Part shown: in pieces, positions 28,375 to 38,057 of the stretch
How the letters are laid out: each line of letters begins with the position of its first letter
Position numbering within the stretch: position 1 is the first letter of the stretch
From: RYN-428 sp035551995
Lineage (GTDB): Bacteria; Planctomycetota; Phycisphaerae; Tepidisphaerales; Tepidisphaeraceae
Length of the DNA: 64,000 nt
NCBI GenBank assembly: GCA_035551995.1
Contig: DASZME010000064.1
Coordinates: 55,156-119,155 of the forward strand
Reading direction: 5' to 3'
Translations under genes and position numbers: made by a program
The notes under the pieces: model-generated
Seen by the model: only the letters and a program-made list of their open reading frames with translations
The model's database searches: none
What the model was told of the DNA's origin: nothing

Positions 28375-29109
28375 TTAGATCGTCACCGAATCCGGAATCT
28401 CCGCGTTATGACTGACGCTTTGGACGTCGTCGTTGTCTTCCAGCGTATCGACCAGTTTGAGTAAGCGCTGCGCCGCTTCCCCATCCAACGCCACCGTGCT
28501 TCCGGGAACATTGCTGACGTCCGAGGCCTCGACCGCGATATTCGCCGCCGCCAAAGCGTCCTTCACTTTGTGCAGCATGACCGGCGAGGTGATGACGATG
28601 AAAACTTCCCCTTCGTTTTTCACGTCTTCGGCGCCGGCTTCCAGGGCCAGTTCCATCAGGCTATCCTCGTCCACCCCTTCGGCCTTAATCGTGATGATTC
28701 CCTGCTTGGTGAACTGAAACGCGACGGCGCCGCTGGTGGCGAGGTTGCCGCCGGCTTTTTCGAGGATGGTGCGGATTTCCGGGGCGGTGCGGGCGCGGTT
28801 ATTCGTCAGACCTTCGATCATCAGCGCGACGCCGCCCGGCGCATAGGCTTCATAGACCACCGGCTCATAGTTTTCGCCGCCCAGTTCACCGGTTCCCTTT
28901 TTGATCGCGTTCTCGATCGTGTTCTTGGGCATGTTCACGCCCTTGGCTTCTTCGATCACGTAGCGGAGCGAGAGGTTGTCGCGCGGATCGCCCCCGTTCT
29001 TGGCGGCGATGATGATCTTGCGCGCCACTTTGCTCCAAAGCTTGCCGCGCTTGGCGTCGGTCGCGCCCTTGGCTCGCTTGATTTTCGACCAGTGACTATG
29101 TCCAGCCAT
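28375..29109 (-). CDS. yebC: YebC/PmpR-family protein
   Basis: The 244-residue protein shows the full YebC signature: MAGHSHWSKIKRAKGATDAK at the start, ARKIIIAAKNGGDPRDN, MPKNTIENAIKKGTGEL, YEAYAPGGVALMIEGLTNN, GAVAFQFTKQGIITI and the C-terminal DNVQSV-like DDVQSVSHNAEI. Family members bind DNA as regulators and, in recent work, act at ribosomes translating difficult sequences. The length is normal. It is convergent with the DUF4142 gene and otherwise alone. Confidence 0.96.
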   Translation of the reverse strand: MAGHSHWSKIKRAKGATDAKRGKLWSKVARKIIIAAKNGGDPRDNLSLRYVIEEAKGVNMPKNTIENAIKKGTGELGGENYEPVVYEAYAPGGVALMIEGLTNNRARTAPEIRTILEKAGGNLATSGAVAFQFTKQGIITIKAEGVDEDSLMELALEAGAEDVKNEGEVFIVITSPVMLHKVKDALAAANIAVEASDVSNVPGSTVALDGEAAQRLLKLVDTLEDNDDVQSVSHNAEIPDSVTI

Positions 29110-29213
29110 TTACCGTCCTCGCCAATTGCCGCAATCGTTGTCCGTCGTGCGCAGGCGATTGCGCCTGTGTCTTGAGAAGCGAATCACACGCAAAGCGCCC
29201 GCGCCGCCTTCGA

Positions 29214-31898
29214 TCATGGCGCCGCGATCGGCGCCGTCACAACATCCTCGCCCGCTTTGAGCCGGCGGATTTTTTCCATCAGCTTCTCGCGAAGATTTTT
29301 CGTCTCCGCGCCGGCGTCGTCTTCTTTCAGCGCCGCCAGGCGATCGGCCGCCCCTTCCCAATCCGCGGCGGCGGCGTCTTTGGCGCCGATGCGATACAGC
29401 GTATCGCCGCGATGGTCCAGCAATGCCGGGTCGGATTTCGTTCGCGCCGAATTGGTCGTGCCGATCGCCCGATCGAGATACTTTCGCGCCTCGACGAAGT
29501 TGCCTTGTTTGTACAAGACCCACCCCATGCTGTCGAGAAACGAAACATTATGCGGCTCGGCCGCCACCGCCTGCTCGATCAGCGTCTGCGCCTCGGCAAG
29601 TTTCCGCCCGTCTTCCGTCCACAAATATCCAAGATCATTGGCGGCGCCGGGAAATTTCGGATCCAGCTTCAACGCTTCCTCAAGCGTTATCTCGCTGGAT
29701 TGTCTATTTCCGATCTTCGCGTACAGCGCGGAAACCGCGTACAAAAGTTCCGCGTCGTCCCCAGCCCCCGCGTGCAGGCCGTCCGCGATCTTCATCGCAT
29801 CCGCCGGTCGATCGGCGCCGACGAGCGACTCGGCCAATATCGAGCCGATCGCATAATTTGTCGGGAACCGCGCATGCAGCCCGGTGAACAATTCGATCAC
29901 GCGATCGGCTGGATAGCGAATTTTGTAAAATGTATCAAGCGCGTCGATGACTTCGGGTTCGTCGCCGTGTTCGTTAAGCAGCCGCGTCAAAATCGCCTCG
30001 GCCGCTTGATCGCGCTTCGCCCGCTGGTAGGCGATCGACTGAAAACGCCACGCCATGACGTCTTGCGGATCGGCGGCAAGCCAGATGGTCAACGCCCGCT
30101 CGGCCTGTTGATCCAATCCCCGGCGCCAGGACGAAAGACAAAGATTTTGATACGCCTCTCGCGTTTCCGGATGATCGCTGACGAGCTTCCACAAAAGCGA
30201 GTCGGCGGCGTCGTCTTCCCCCGCGGCTCGCAACGCCTGGGCGCGCTCCAGCGACAGATCGATGGAACGGACGCCGGACGAGATCACGCGGGCGAAAATA
30301 GTTGCCGCCTGCGCTGCGTCCCCTTTGCGGAAAAGCCAGAGTCCGCGAAGCTCATCGGCCAAAGACGCGCCGGCGGGTCCTTTCAAAGAGCCAATTATTT
30401 TCGCGACGTCGGCTTCTTTTTCGTCGCCGTCCAGATCGCCTCGGCCGGCGACATCATCGACAAGATCGCGAAAAGCCGGGGCAAACGCGGGAGTTGATCC
30501 GGCGGAGCGTTCGAGGGCGGATTGACTGACATCATCGCGACGCGCCGCCGACGCCAGCCGGGCGACCCAAAACCATTTTGCCGCGTCTTGAGACTCGGGC
30601 ACGTCCAGTTTAACGAGATCGGAATACCGGAACCGGCCCGTTCGTATCGGCGCCGACAACCGAGCCCAAAGGGGCGCAATCAATGTCGCAAGGTCTTGCC
30701 GTTTGGAATTCGCTTCGATCAGAAGCCGGGCGGCTGTCGCGTTATCTTGCCGATCCATCGCCAATTCAAATCGCCGCCGCACGATGCCGAGATCGCCGGG
30801 ATCATCGACGGCCGATGTCGCCAAAACGCGCTCGGCATCGGCGCCTTTTTTATCGGCGCGAAGCGTATCGGCCAGTGCGAAAAGGATCGAACGATCCGCG
30901 GGGTGATCCTTATGCAGCGACGTCAAGACGCCAACCGCCCCGCCGGCATGACCGGCGGCCACGCACGCTTCGTTCAGCAGCGCGATCGATTCGGCGCTGG
31001 CCCGAAAGCGAACGACGGCTTTTTGAGCCGCGATGACCGCGTCGTCATTTCGTTTCAGCGCCACCAGCAAATGGACCTGTGTCGATCGCAGATCGAATGT
31101 GCCGGGATTCCGCTCGATCTGCGTCTGAAAGGCCGCGAGCGCCTCGGGAAATTTCCCGCATCGGGCGAGCATCTCGGCGATTTCCATGTCGATCACGTCG
31201 GCCTGGTTCAGCAGGAGCGCTACTTCCCGCGATGGCTCCGCCGCGATCTGCGGGGATTTGAGATGGACCGAAAGACGCTGATACAACTCCAGCGCCGCCC
31301 GGTCATACCCCTGGGTCCGAAGCAGATTCCCGAGAAAGAACTCGGCCACCGCCGCCGACGCCGGATCGGCGCGATAGGCGCGGGTGAGCAGCGCCATCCG
31401 GAGATGTTTGATGGCGCCGGGAATGTCTCCCTTGGCTTCCAGCTGCCGGCCGAGATCCATCTGCAAATCCAAATGGTCCGGCTCCAGCGCCGCGGCTTTT
31501 TCCAGCGCCCGGATCGATGGGTCCGAAAACTCGACGCCCGGATTTCGATACATCCGGCCGAGCGTCGAATGCAGATAGAAGCTATGCGGATCGAGCGCCG
31601 CCGCCTGCTCGAGCAAGCCAATGGCGCCAGATCGATCCCGATCCATCCAGGCGATGCGGGCCTGTGCATAAAGATGCAGCGATTCCAAAGGCGGTTCATC
31701 GTCGATGCGGCTCGGCTGATTCGGGAAGGAAACGGCGGGCTGAATTTCATCGAGCGAAAGCGTGGCCTGGGCCGAGGCGCTCGCGGGGGCGGCGGCGGTA
31801 GCCGGGCTTGGCTCCGGACGCGGCTGGGCGCCGCACCGCGCCGTCGCCACGCCGAACAAGCAGAGCGTCACGATGATAATTTGATTGGCGGGTTTCAC
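29214..31898 (-). CDS. Large exported TPR-repeat protein
   Basis: The 894-residue protein has a signal-like N-terminus (QIIIVTLCLFGVATARCGA), with a cysteine at residue 22 that could make it a lipoprotein. It then consists almost wholly of tetratricopeptide repeats: SLHLYAQARIAWMDRDRSGA, FYLHSTLGRMYRNPG, ALEKAAALEPDHLDLQMDLG and, near the C-terminus, ALKLDPKFPGAANDLGYLWT and FLDSMGWVLYKQGNFVEARK. TPR solenoids are protein-binding scaffolds; in planctomycetes such proteins may sit in the periplasm or outer membrane. No enzymatic domain is seen and the partner is unknown. Confidence 0.88.
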   Translation of the reverse strand: MKPANQIIIVTLCLFGVATARCGAQPRPEPSPATAAAPASASAQATLSLDEIQPAVSFPNQPSRIDDEPPLESLHLYAQARIAWMDRDRSGAIGLLEQAAALDPHSFYLHSTLGRMYRNPGVEFSDPSIRALEKAAALEPDHLDLQMDLGRQLEAKGDIPGAIKHLRMALLTRAYRADPASAAVAEFFLGNLLRTQGYDRAALELYQRLSVHLKSPQIAAEPSREVALLLNQADVIDMEIAEMLARCGKFPEALAAFQTQIERNPGTFDLRSTQVHLLVALKRNDDAVIAAQKAVVRFRASAESIALLNEACVAAGHAGGAVGVLTSLHKDHPADRSILFALADTLRADKKGADAERVLATSAVDDPGDLGIVRRRFELAMDRQDNATAARLLIEANSKRQDLATLIAPLWARLSAPIRTGRFRYSDLVKLDVPESQDAAKWFWVARLASAARRDDVSQSALERSAGSTPAFAPAFRDLVDDVAGRGDLDGDEKEADVAKIIGSLKGPAGASLADELRGLWLFRKGDAAQAATIFARVISSGVRSIDLSLERAQALRAAGEDDAADSLLWKLVSDHPETREAYQNLCLSSWRRGLDQQAERALTIWLAADPQDVMAWRFQSIAYQRAKRDQAAEAILTRLLNEHGDEPEVIDALDTFYKIRYPADRVIELFTGLHARFPTNYAIGSILAESLVGADRPADAMKIADGLHAGAGDDAELLYAVSALYAKIGNRQSSEITLEEALKLDPKFPGAANDLGYLWTEDGRKLAEAQTLIEQAVAAEPHNVSFLDSMGWVLYKQGNFVEARKYLDRAIGTTNSARTKSDPALLDHRGDTLYRIGAKDAAAADWEGAADRLAALKEDDAGAETKNLREKLMEKIRRLKAGEDVVTAPIAAP

Positions 31899-32006
31899 GC
31901 GCGATTCTCAACTGTAGCGAAGCGCATTGGGTTGGTCCGTCTTTCTTGCGGTTTCCTCGTCCGGTGCGCCGGAAGAAAAAGGGAACCGCAAACGCGTTGG
32001 GCGTCG

Positions 32007-32900
32007 CTACGCGATGACCTTGTTCAACGGATACGTGATGATCCCCGACGCCCCGGCGCGCTTGAGCGCCGGCACCAGTTCCCGTTCCTGTTTTTCTTCG
32101 AGTATCACCTCGGCGGCGACCCACGCCGAGTCGGCAAGTCGGCTGATCGTGGGGCTCTTTTCCGCCGGCAGCAACGCCAAAACCTCGGCCAGCCGCGACT
32201 CGGGAATATTCATCTTCAATCCGACTTTCGCGCGGGCTTCGATCGCTCCCTTGAGCAGCATGGCGATGTTTTCCATCTTCTCGCGCTTCCACGGCGCCGC
32301 CCACGCCCGCTTGTTGGCGATCAGCCGCGGCGTGCTGGTCAAAAGCGTATCGACGATGCGCAGATTATTGGCGCGAAGCGACGATCCGGTTTCGGTAAGT
32401 TCGACGATTCCGTCCAGCAGGCGCGCTTTGATCTCCGTCGTTCCCCAGGAAAACTCGACCGTGACGTTTACGCCGCGCTGAGCGAAATATCTTCGCGTGG
32501 TGTTGACCAATTCCGTGGCCAGGATCTTCCCCTCGAAATCCGCCGGCTTGCGCAATGCGCTTTCGTCCGGAACCGCCAGAACCCAGCGGGCGGGATTGGA
32601 CGACCCGCGCGAATAGACCAGTTCGCAGATTTCCACGACGTCGTTTTCGCTGCCGTTTTCGACGATCCAGTCGTAGCCGGTCAAGCCGAAATCGACGATG
32701 CCGTCGACGACATACCGGCTGATTTCCTGCGCGCGAAACAGCACGGCGGAAATCTTCTCGTCGTCGATTCGCGGGAAGACGCTGCGCTCGGGGATGGAGA
32801 TGCGATAGCCGGCCCGGCCAAACAATTCGACCGTCGAGCTTTGCAAACTGCCGCTGGGCAGGCCAAGACGCAATGAAGACTCTGGGAGACGATCAGTCAT
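32007..32900 (-). CDS. hisG: ATP phosphoribosyltransferase (long-form HisG)
   Basis: The 297-residue enzyme performs the first step of histidine synthesis, joining ATP and PRPP. It shows LRLGLPSGSLQSSTVELFGRAG, DFGLTGYDWI, ILATELVNTTRRYFAQRG and the PRPP loop GIVELTETGSSLRANNLRIV. The length and the C-terminal ACT-like domain (about 220-295: ISRLADSAWVAAEVILEEKQ, GASGIITYPLNKVI) mark the long form, which works without HisZ and is feedback-inhibited by histidine. No other his gene is adjacent; hisD is at 53773. Confidence 0.95.
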   Translation of the reverse strand: MTDRLPESSLRLGLPSGSLQSSTVELFGRAGYRISIPERSVFPRIDDEKISAVLFRAQEISRYVVDGIVDFGLTGYDWIVENGSENDVVEICELVYSRGSSNPARWVLAVPDESALRKPADFEGKILATELVNTTRRYFAQRGVNVTVEFSWGTTEIKARLLDGIVELTETGSSLRANNLRIVDTLLTSTPRLIANKRAWAAPWKREKMENIAMLLKGAIEARAKVGLKMNIPESRLAEVLALLPAEKSPTISRLADSAWVAAEVILEEKQERELVPALKRAGASGIITYPLNKVIA

Positions 32901-32932
32901 GGGAATCCGTCAGCGAATCGTTGAGGGTTTTG

Positions 32933-33010
32933 AGGCACAGGCTTCCCGCCCGTGTGCCGTCGAAAGAACGCCGCCGAGACGATTATCAAAACGCAGCCGA
33001 GACGGCTGCG
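32933..33010. repeat. Two small dispersed-type palindromes upstream of hisG
   Basis: The first (32933-32959) is an imperfect hairpin with GGCACAGGC and GTGTGCC arms. The second (32992-33010) is CGCAGCCG/CGGCTGCG with a three-base loop, followed by CTACAAATA. Both resemble short palindromic repeats scattered in many environmental genomes, which is from general knowledge. They lie between the HhH-GPD-like gene and hisG and may also terminate transcription. Confidence 0.45.
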
Positions 33011-33031
33011 CTACAAATACTCAACGCGGCA

Positions 33032-33649
33032 TCATTTTTTCTTCCTGGCCTTATCCGACAAATAATTCCGCAATGCAACAAAAAAGTCGTGGCAATCCTC
33101 GGGCTTGATATGCGATTCGACGAATTTCTGGGCCTCGTCGATCGTCGCTTTTTCACCCACCACGTTGTGATCGCGAAGGATCACCAGCATCTCCTCGTCC
33201 AGCGGGACGGCATGCCCGTCAAATGCGTACAGCATCACATACGCCTCGACAAACGGATGAATCTCCGGCAATTCGCGAAGGAACTGGCGGGCCTCTTTTT
33301 TGTTCAGCGTCTTGAGCCGATCGAGGCTCAGCGTGTGTTCTCGCTCGAAGATATTGTTCAGCGCCTGCGTGATCATCGCGACGCGGCGTTCGATGCCGGG
33401 GTAGCGCTGGCCGAGCATTTCCTGCACTTCAAGCTCGGTGGCGACGCGGAGTTCGTTGAGATCGACGAATTCCTTGTTGATTAGCCGCATCGCTTCGTCC
33501 GCCCGCGCGTCGGTCACGTCGAAACTCATCGCGGCCCGGACCAGCGCCTTGAGGGCGTCCACCGGCTCTCGAGCCGGGGACTTGTGGTCTTTCATCAGCC
33601 GTTTGTGAAGCGACTTGAGTTCGTCGGCGTGTTTGGTTGCGTTCTTCAT
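33032..33649 (-). CDS. HhH-GPD (endonuclease III-like) fold protein, likely non-catalytic
   Basis: The 205-residue protein is mainly helical. Its layout follows the endonuclease III fold: PVDALKALVRAAMSFDVTDA, LRVATELEVQEMLGQRYPGI and KKEARQFLRELPEI...YVMLYAFDG. The helix-hairpin-helix segment LPEIHPFVEAYV (127-138) replaces the usual LPGVGxKTA, so the glycine hairpin and catalytic lysine are missing. An aspartate (D151) stands where the GPD aspartate would be, and there is no four-cysteine iron-sulfur motif. A role in DNA repair is doubtful; it may bind nucleic acid only. It follows rbfA in the translation-gene cluster. The fold match was made by eye and needs a profile search. Confidence 0.6.
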   Translation of the reverse strand: MKNATKHADELKSLHKRLMKDHKSPAREPVDALKALVRAAMSFDVTDARADEAMRLINKEFVDLNELRVATELEVQEMLGQRYPGIERRVAMITQALNNIFEREHTLSLDRLKTLNKKEARQFLRELPEIHPFVEAYVMLYAFDGHAVPLDEEMLVILRDHNVVGEKATIDEAQKFVESHIKPEDCHDFFVALRNYLSDKARKKK

Positions 33650-33677
33650 GTCTGGTTTTTTAAATCGAAACGGTCAT

Positions 33678-34235
33678 TCAAGGAGTTTCGGTCCCCTCGC
33701 CCGGTACTCCGGGAGCGGGATAGGTTGATGGCTCTTCGCGGTGGTGTTCGGGCGCGTCAGGCCACCGAAGACCCTCACCCGGACCCGCTCCCGGAGTACC
33801 GGAAGAAGGAGAAAGATTAGCGACGTTCCCCGCGGGAGTAGTTTCGCCGGCCTCACCTTCCGTCTCGGCGCGACGTCGGTCCGCCTCCGCCGTCTCCTCG
33901 GCGGCCTTGCGGATCAATTCCAATATCTCGATTTCTTTCTTGGCGCCTTCGTCGATGTGAAATTTCAAAAACGGCGCCTGCCGAAGCGAAACCGCCCGCG
34001 TCAGCCGCGACCGCATCAACCCCGCTGAATGTTGCAGCGCGTTAAGGGCGGCGGTCTGCTGCCCTTTCGATCCCATGATGGTGACGAAGACGTCGGCCAC
34101 GCCAAGATCGGGGCTGACTTTCACGCGGGTGATGCTCGGGAAACCCTGCAAGCGCGGATCGGCCAGCTCGTGCAGGATGATCTGCGCCAATTCCTGTTGA
34201 ATGATGCTGGCTAATCGTTCGGTTCTTCTGGACAT
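33678..34235 (-). CDS. rbfA: Ribosome-binding factor A with repeat-encoded C-terminal extension
   Basis: The 185-residue protein has the RbfA core (about residues 1-115: RTERLASIIQQELAQIILHE, DPRLQGFPSITRVKVSPDLG, ADVFVTIMG, LNALQHSAGLMRSRLTRAVS, LKFHIDEGAKKEIEILELI), a KH-fold protein that helps mature the 30S 5' domain and cold growth. Normal RbfA is 115-135 residues. Here residues about 145-178 are encoded by an inverted repeat (33701-33802) and are Pro/Gly/Glu-rich, so the tail looks like a captured DNA repeat and is probably disordered. The gene sits downstream of DUF503 in the nusA-infB block. Confidence 0.93.
   Translation of the reverse strand: MSRRTERLASIIQQELAQIILHELADPRLQGFPSITRVKVSPDLGVADVFVTIMGSKGQQTAALNALQHSAGLMRSRLTRAVSLRQAPFLKFHIDEGAKKEIEILELIRKAAEETAEADRRRAETEGEAGETTPAGNVANLSPSSGTPGAGPGEGLRWPDAPEHHREEPSTYPAPGVPGEGTETP
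33701..33802. repeat. Inverted repeat inserted in the 3' part of rbfA
   Basis: CCGGTACTCCGGGAGCGGG (33701-33719) is an exact reverse complement of 33784-33802, with a 64-base centre containing CGCGTCAGGCC. The core GTACTCCGGGAG resembles the dispersed planctomycete palindrome at 9355. It lies within the rbfA reading frame and does not break it. Confidence 0.8.
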
Positions 34236-34237
34236 TC

Positions 34238-34519
34238 CTATAGCAGTTCTATTTGATAGTCGATTAAGTTGACCTGGGGGACGATCTTGACGAAATCCAC
34301 CAGTTTGCTCAGCGCCCCTTCGACGTAGCGCGCGTCGTTGGAAACCATCGCGATTCCAAGAATCGCCCGCCGATGTTCATCGAGCGCGCCGACTTCCGCG
34401 ATCGAAACGTTATGGCCATGGGCGATGCGGTCTTTGAGGCTCAGCACGGCCCGCCGTTTGTCTTTCAGCGACATGGCGTCGGCGATTCCGATCTCCAATT
34501 GAAGGACTCCAATGGTCAT
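34238..34519 (-). CDS. DUF503 family protein (YlxP-like)
   Basis: The 93-residue protein matches DUF503: IGVLQLEIGIADAMSLKDKR at the start, then VLSLKDRIAHGHNVSIAEVG, AILGIAMVSNDARYVEGALS and VDFVKIVPQVNLIDYQIELL. Such genes lie in nusA-infB-rbfA clusters of many bacteria; the product is a small ferredoxin-like protein of unknown function, perhaps linked with ribosome assembly. It ends two bases before the start of rbfA. A hairpin-forming repeat separates it from infB. Confidence 0.9.
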   Translation of the reverse strand: MTIGVLQLEIGIADAMSLKDKRRAVLSLKDRIAHGHNVSIAEVGALDEHRRAILGIAMVSNDARYVEGALSKLVDFVKIVPQVNLIDYQIELL

Positions 34520-34529
34520 GGGGGAAAAT

Positions 34530-34666
34530 TAGTTGCCCGTTATTCGTTGCCAGTTGCCAGTGCAGACGGAAATTCTCGTCGTTGCCATGCTTGGGTGATA
34601 ATGTTCCGATTCTCAAATTCCGACGCCTTTACTTCCTAACAACTGGCAACTAACAACTGGCAACTT
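34530..34666. repeat. Heptad hairpin repeat, copy 1 (infB/DUF503)
   Basis: The left arm around 34531-34560 contains TTGCCAGTTGCCAGT, and the right arm at 34638-34666 contains AACAACTGGCAACT in tandem. The two arms are largely complementary and enclose about 78 bases. The outer right end, CAACTTATTCCT, is shared with the copy at 58974-59099. Confidence 0.85.
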
Positions 34667-34673
34667 ATTCCTC

Positions 34674-37600
34674 CTACAACGTTCGTTGTATCGTCTCCCG
34701 AATATACGCTTCGAGAATATCGCCGATTTTGATATCATCGTAGTTGGCGAGTTTGATGCCGCATTCCAGGCCGCTCTTGACTTCCTTGACGTCGTCCTTG
34801 AGGCGCTTGAGCGATTCGATGGCCAGGTCTTCGGTGATGATCGTCCCGCCGCGGGTGAGGCGGATTCGGCTGCCGCGCTGGATGTGGCCGTCGGTGACCA
34901 GACAGCCGCAGATGTTTCCGACCTTGCTGACTTTGATGACCTGGCGAATCTCGGCGTGGCCGTGCAGCTTTTCGCGGATTTCCGGCGTAAGCATGCCGGA
35001 CAACGCCTTTTTCAGATCGTCGAAAATCTCGTAAATGACGCGGTAGACCTTCACCGAGATATGGTTCTGCTCGGCCAGCGCCCGGGCCGACTCGTCGGGA
35101 ACCACGTTGAAGCCGATGATGGCCACTTCGTTGGGGTGGTCCTTGTCGTCGATATTGATTCGGGTGGCCATCGCCAACTCGACGTCGCTTTCGCTGATTC
35201 CCCCGGCCCCGCTGTGAATGACCTTTACGCGCACCTCGGCGGTGTTCATGTCGGTCACGCTCTTGGCCAACGTCTCGACCGAACCTTGCACGTCCGCCTT
35301 GATGATCAGGTGGATGGTCTTAGTTTCGCCGGCCTTGACGACCGCGCTCAGATTGTCGCGGGTGACGGCGGTTCGATTGCCAAGGGCCGCCATGCGCGTT
35401 CGCATCTCGCGGTCCTCGGCGATGGCGCGGGCGCGTTCCAGGTCGTCAACCTGGTAGACGCGATCGCCCGCCTGCGGCAACTCGTTGAAGCCGCTGATGA
35501 CGACAGGCATCGAAGCCGTCGCCTCTTTCACCGGCTTGCCCAGGTCGTTGAGCATCATCCTGACGCGCCCGTAACCGGGACCGCCAAGGATGACGTCCCC
35601 GTCATGCAGCGTGCCGTCTTGAATCAGCACGGTGGCGACAGGGCCAAGACCCGGGTCCATCCGCGCTTCGATCACCGTTCCGCGAGCGGCGAGGCTTGGG
35701 TCGGTCTTGAGATCGAGAAGCTGCGATTGGTAATCGAGAATTTCGATCAGCTCCTGAATACCCTGGCCCGTCGTAGCGCTGGTGCGAATGACTTCGATGT
35801 CGCCGCCCCATTCCACGGGATTCAAGCCCTGGCCGGCCAATTGCCCAAGCACCTGTGCCTCGTTGGCGTCGGGGCGGTCGATCTTGTTCATCGCCACCAC
35901 GATCACCTTGCCGGCCGCTTTGGCGTGATTGATCGACTCGATGGTCTGCGGCTGAACGCCCTCCGCCGCCGACACCACCAGCACCACCACGTCGGTCATG
36001 TCCGCGCCGCGGGCACGCATCGACGTAAAGGCCTGGTGGCCCGGCGTATCGATGAACGTCACCCGTTTGGCGTCGGCGCCTTCGCCAAGCTGCACCATCC
36101 ACGCGGCCGTATGCTGCGTGATGCCCCCCGCTTCGCCCGCCGCCACGTTGGCCTTGCGGATGCGGTCCAGCAACGAGGTTTTGCCGTGATCGACGTGGCC
36201 GAGGATCGTCACCACCGGCGGCCGCGTGACCATGTTTTCAGGAATACGCTCGTAAGCGGCAAACTCCGCGACAAGCTGTTCTTCAAGCGTCGATTCCACG
36301 GCGATCTGCAGCTCCGCGCCATACTCCAACGCCATCGACTCGGCCACTTCGCGGTCCAGAGTCTGGTTGATGTTGGCGAAGACGCCCTGCTTGAGCAGCT
36401 TGCCGAGAATGTCGTTGCCCTTGACGCCCAGCGCGGCCGACAGGGATTTTACGGTGATCGGCTCTTCGATCAGGATCGGCTCGCCTTTTTGCAGGCCGGT
36501 CAGGGCGATGGCGTGCTTGCCGCGGGCCTGGCTCTTGTCCAGGTGACGATCGACGCCGGCGCGATGCCCGGCGGCGTGAGCGAGGCGGATTTTGCGTTCT
36601 TCGAGGTCGGCGTCGGTGAATTCACGAAGCTTTTCCATCGCTTCGCCGCGCCGGCCGTCGATGCCGCCGCGACGGCGCTGGGAATTGGTGCGGCCGGCCT
36701 TGGCGGCGGCGGCTTTTTTCTTTGCCTCTTCTTCTTCCTCGTCGGTCACCTTCACGCCGCGACCGGTCGCCGGCCGGGCCTGGGTGAACGCCGGGGCATC
36801 GCCGGGACGCTGCTGGCGCGGGCCATTGCGGCCACCGCTTCCGCCGCCTCCAGGCACCGGAACCGATTCCGGCGCCTCGACGCGCACCACGCGCGGACCT
36901 TGAATCGCCGCCGGCGCCAGCTTGCTGCGATCGAGTTGCGGCGCCACGTTGACGGCTTTGCGCTCGACGGTCGCCGGGCCCTGGCCCTGGCCGCTCTTGA
37001 GGCTGACGGTTGGGCGGGCGGTGGGCGGATGGCCATGTCCGCCCGGACCTCCGCCGGGCCGGGGAATGCCCGGACGCACGGGGGCGCCTGCCGGGCGAGC
37101 GGGCGCAACGGGTCCGGCCGTCGCGGCCGGAGCGTGAACGGCAACATCGTGCGCCGGCTCGGCATGGGCCGCCGGCGCAATCGGCGCGGCCACCTCGGGA
37201 TGGACCGGCGCCGCGGGATGGGCCGCCGGCGCTTCGTTGACGGCAGGCGCGGGCGCCACGGATGGCGCGATTGTCTCGGTGGCGCCGGCGGCGGGCTTGT
37301 GAGATTCCGACTCGACGTGCGGCGCATGCGGCATCTTCGCCGCCGGCTCGGGATGAACGTGAACCGGCTCGGGCTCGGGCTTAACGGCCGGTAGCGGCGG
37401 AGCCTCCGCAACGGGCGCGCGGTGTTCTTCGGCGGGCGGCGCCGGATGCGCCTCGTCATGCTCGGCTTCCTCGCCGTGCGCGGTTTCATCCTCGCCATGC
37501 TCTTCGCCGTCCACGCGCTTCTTGGTCTTCGATCGCTTGGGCTTCACCTCGACCGGCGGAGCCACTTCGACGGCGGTGCCTCCCCCGCTGCCGCTGAACC

Positions 37601-37754
37601 ATTCGCGCACCGTCTCCGACAGCCCGACGCTAAGCACGCTCATGTGATTGGGCACCTTCTCGCCCAATCCCTCCTCGCGGCATTTCGCGAGGATCGCTTT
37701 GCTTTCGACACCAAGCTCTTTAGCAAGCTGGTTGACTCGGATACCTTTAGCCAA
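34674..37754 (-). CDS. infB: Translation initiation factor IF-2
   Basis: The 1026-residue GTPase brings initiator tRNA to the ribosome. It starts with TTG, preceded by TAGGAG eight bases upstream. An IF2 N-terminal helix domain ([20 protein letters not shown]) leads into a long, disordered Ala/Pro/His/Glu-rich region (about 65-340), then a second N-terminal domain, and then the GTPase domain from about residue 515 with G1 [13 protein letters not shown]3 [10 protein letters not shown] and G4 MNKIDRPD. Domains II-IV complete the normal C-terminus. The long N-terminal region is common in GC-rich bacteria. It belongs to the nusA-infB-DUF503-rbfA block, although a 303-base gap separates it from nusA. 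Confidence 0.97.
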   Translation of the reverse strand: MAKGIRVNQLAKELGVESKAILAKCREEGLGEKVPNHMSVLSVGLSETVREWFSGSGGGTAVEVAPPVEVKPKRSKTKKRVDGEEHGEDETAHGEEAEHDEAHPAPPAEEHRAPVAEAPPLPAVKPEPEPVHVHPEPAAKMPHAPHVESESHKPAAGATETIAPSVAPAPAVNEAPAAHPAAPVHPEVAAPIAPAAHAEPAHDVAVHAPAATAGPVAPARPAGAPVRPGIPRPGGGPGGHGHPPTARPTVSLKSGQGQGPATVERKAVNVAPQLDRSKLAPAAIQGPRVVRVEAPESVPVPGGGGSGGRNGPRQQRPGDAPAFTQARPATGRGVKVTDEEEEEAKKKAAAAKAGRTNSQRRRGGIDGRRGEAMEKLREFTDADLEERKIRLAHAAGHRAGVDRHLDKSQARGKHAIALTGLQKGEPILIEEPITVKSLSAALGVKGNDILGKLLKQGVFANINQTLDREVAESMALEYGAELQIAVESTLEEQLVAEFAAYERIPENMVTRPPVVTILGHVDHGKTSLLDRIRKANVAAGEAGGITQHTAAWMVQLGEGADAKRVTFIDTPGHQAFTSMRARGADMTDVVVLVVSAAEGVQPQTIESINHAKAAGKVIVVAMNKIDRPDANEAQVLGQLAGQGLNPVEWGGDIEVIRTSATTGQGIQELIEILDYQSQLLDLKTDPSLAARGTVIEARMDPGLGPVATVLIQDGTLHDGDVILGGPGYGRVRMMLNDLGKPVKEATASMPVVISGFNELPQAGDRVYQVDDLERARAIAEDREMRTRMAALGNRTAVTRDNLSAVVKAGETKTIHLIIKADVQGSVETLAKSVTDMNTAEVRVKVIHSGAGGISESDVELAMATRINIDDKDHPNEVAIIGFNVVPDESARALAEQNHISVKVYRVIYEIFDDLKKALSGMLTPEIREKLHGHAEIRQVIKVSKVGNICGCLVTDGHIQRGSRIRLTRGGTIITEDLAIESLKRLKDDVKEVKSGLECGIKLANYDDIKIGDILEAYIRETIQRTL

Positions 37755-38057
37755 AATCGATCTCCTAACAAGGCAAAACGCGCCGCCAAAATCCGCTTGT
37801 CGCGGGACGGCGCCAAAAAATCAGTCGTGGATCGCGTGAAGATTGCATCACGTCGATCGCCACAATATTTTACGTTTCCCACGCGAGCCGGATCATTCCA
37901 ACCCCGACGCTCCGCGCCAACCCAGCGATCGGCTTTGCGTCGCGACGAACCTAAAGCGCCACACCAATGGAATCGCTTTTTTCCCGCTTGCGATTCGCGC
38001 GTTCGCCGCAGCACGTTCGACCACGGGGGCCGGGCCGAACTTTCTTACGTTATCGCC
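37755..38057. other. Gap between nusA and infB without the usual ylxR gene
   Basis: Many bacteria place ylxR (DUF448) and sometimes a ribosomal protein L7Ae-like gene between nusA and infB. Here the 303-base gap shows no acceptable frame; the 124-codon reverse-strand frame covering part of it lacks DUF448 motifs. A separate infB promoter may reside here, but none is clear. Confidence 0.4.

Noticed and set aside
34686..37394. 902-codon forward frame over infB
   Set aside because: Complementary shadow of IF-2, whose domains and motifs are unmistakable on the reverse strand.
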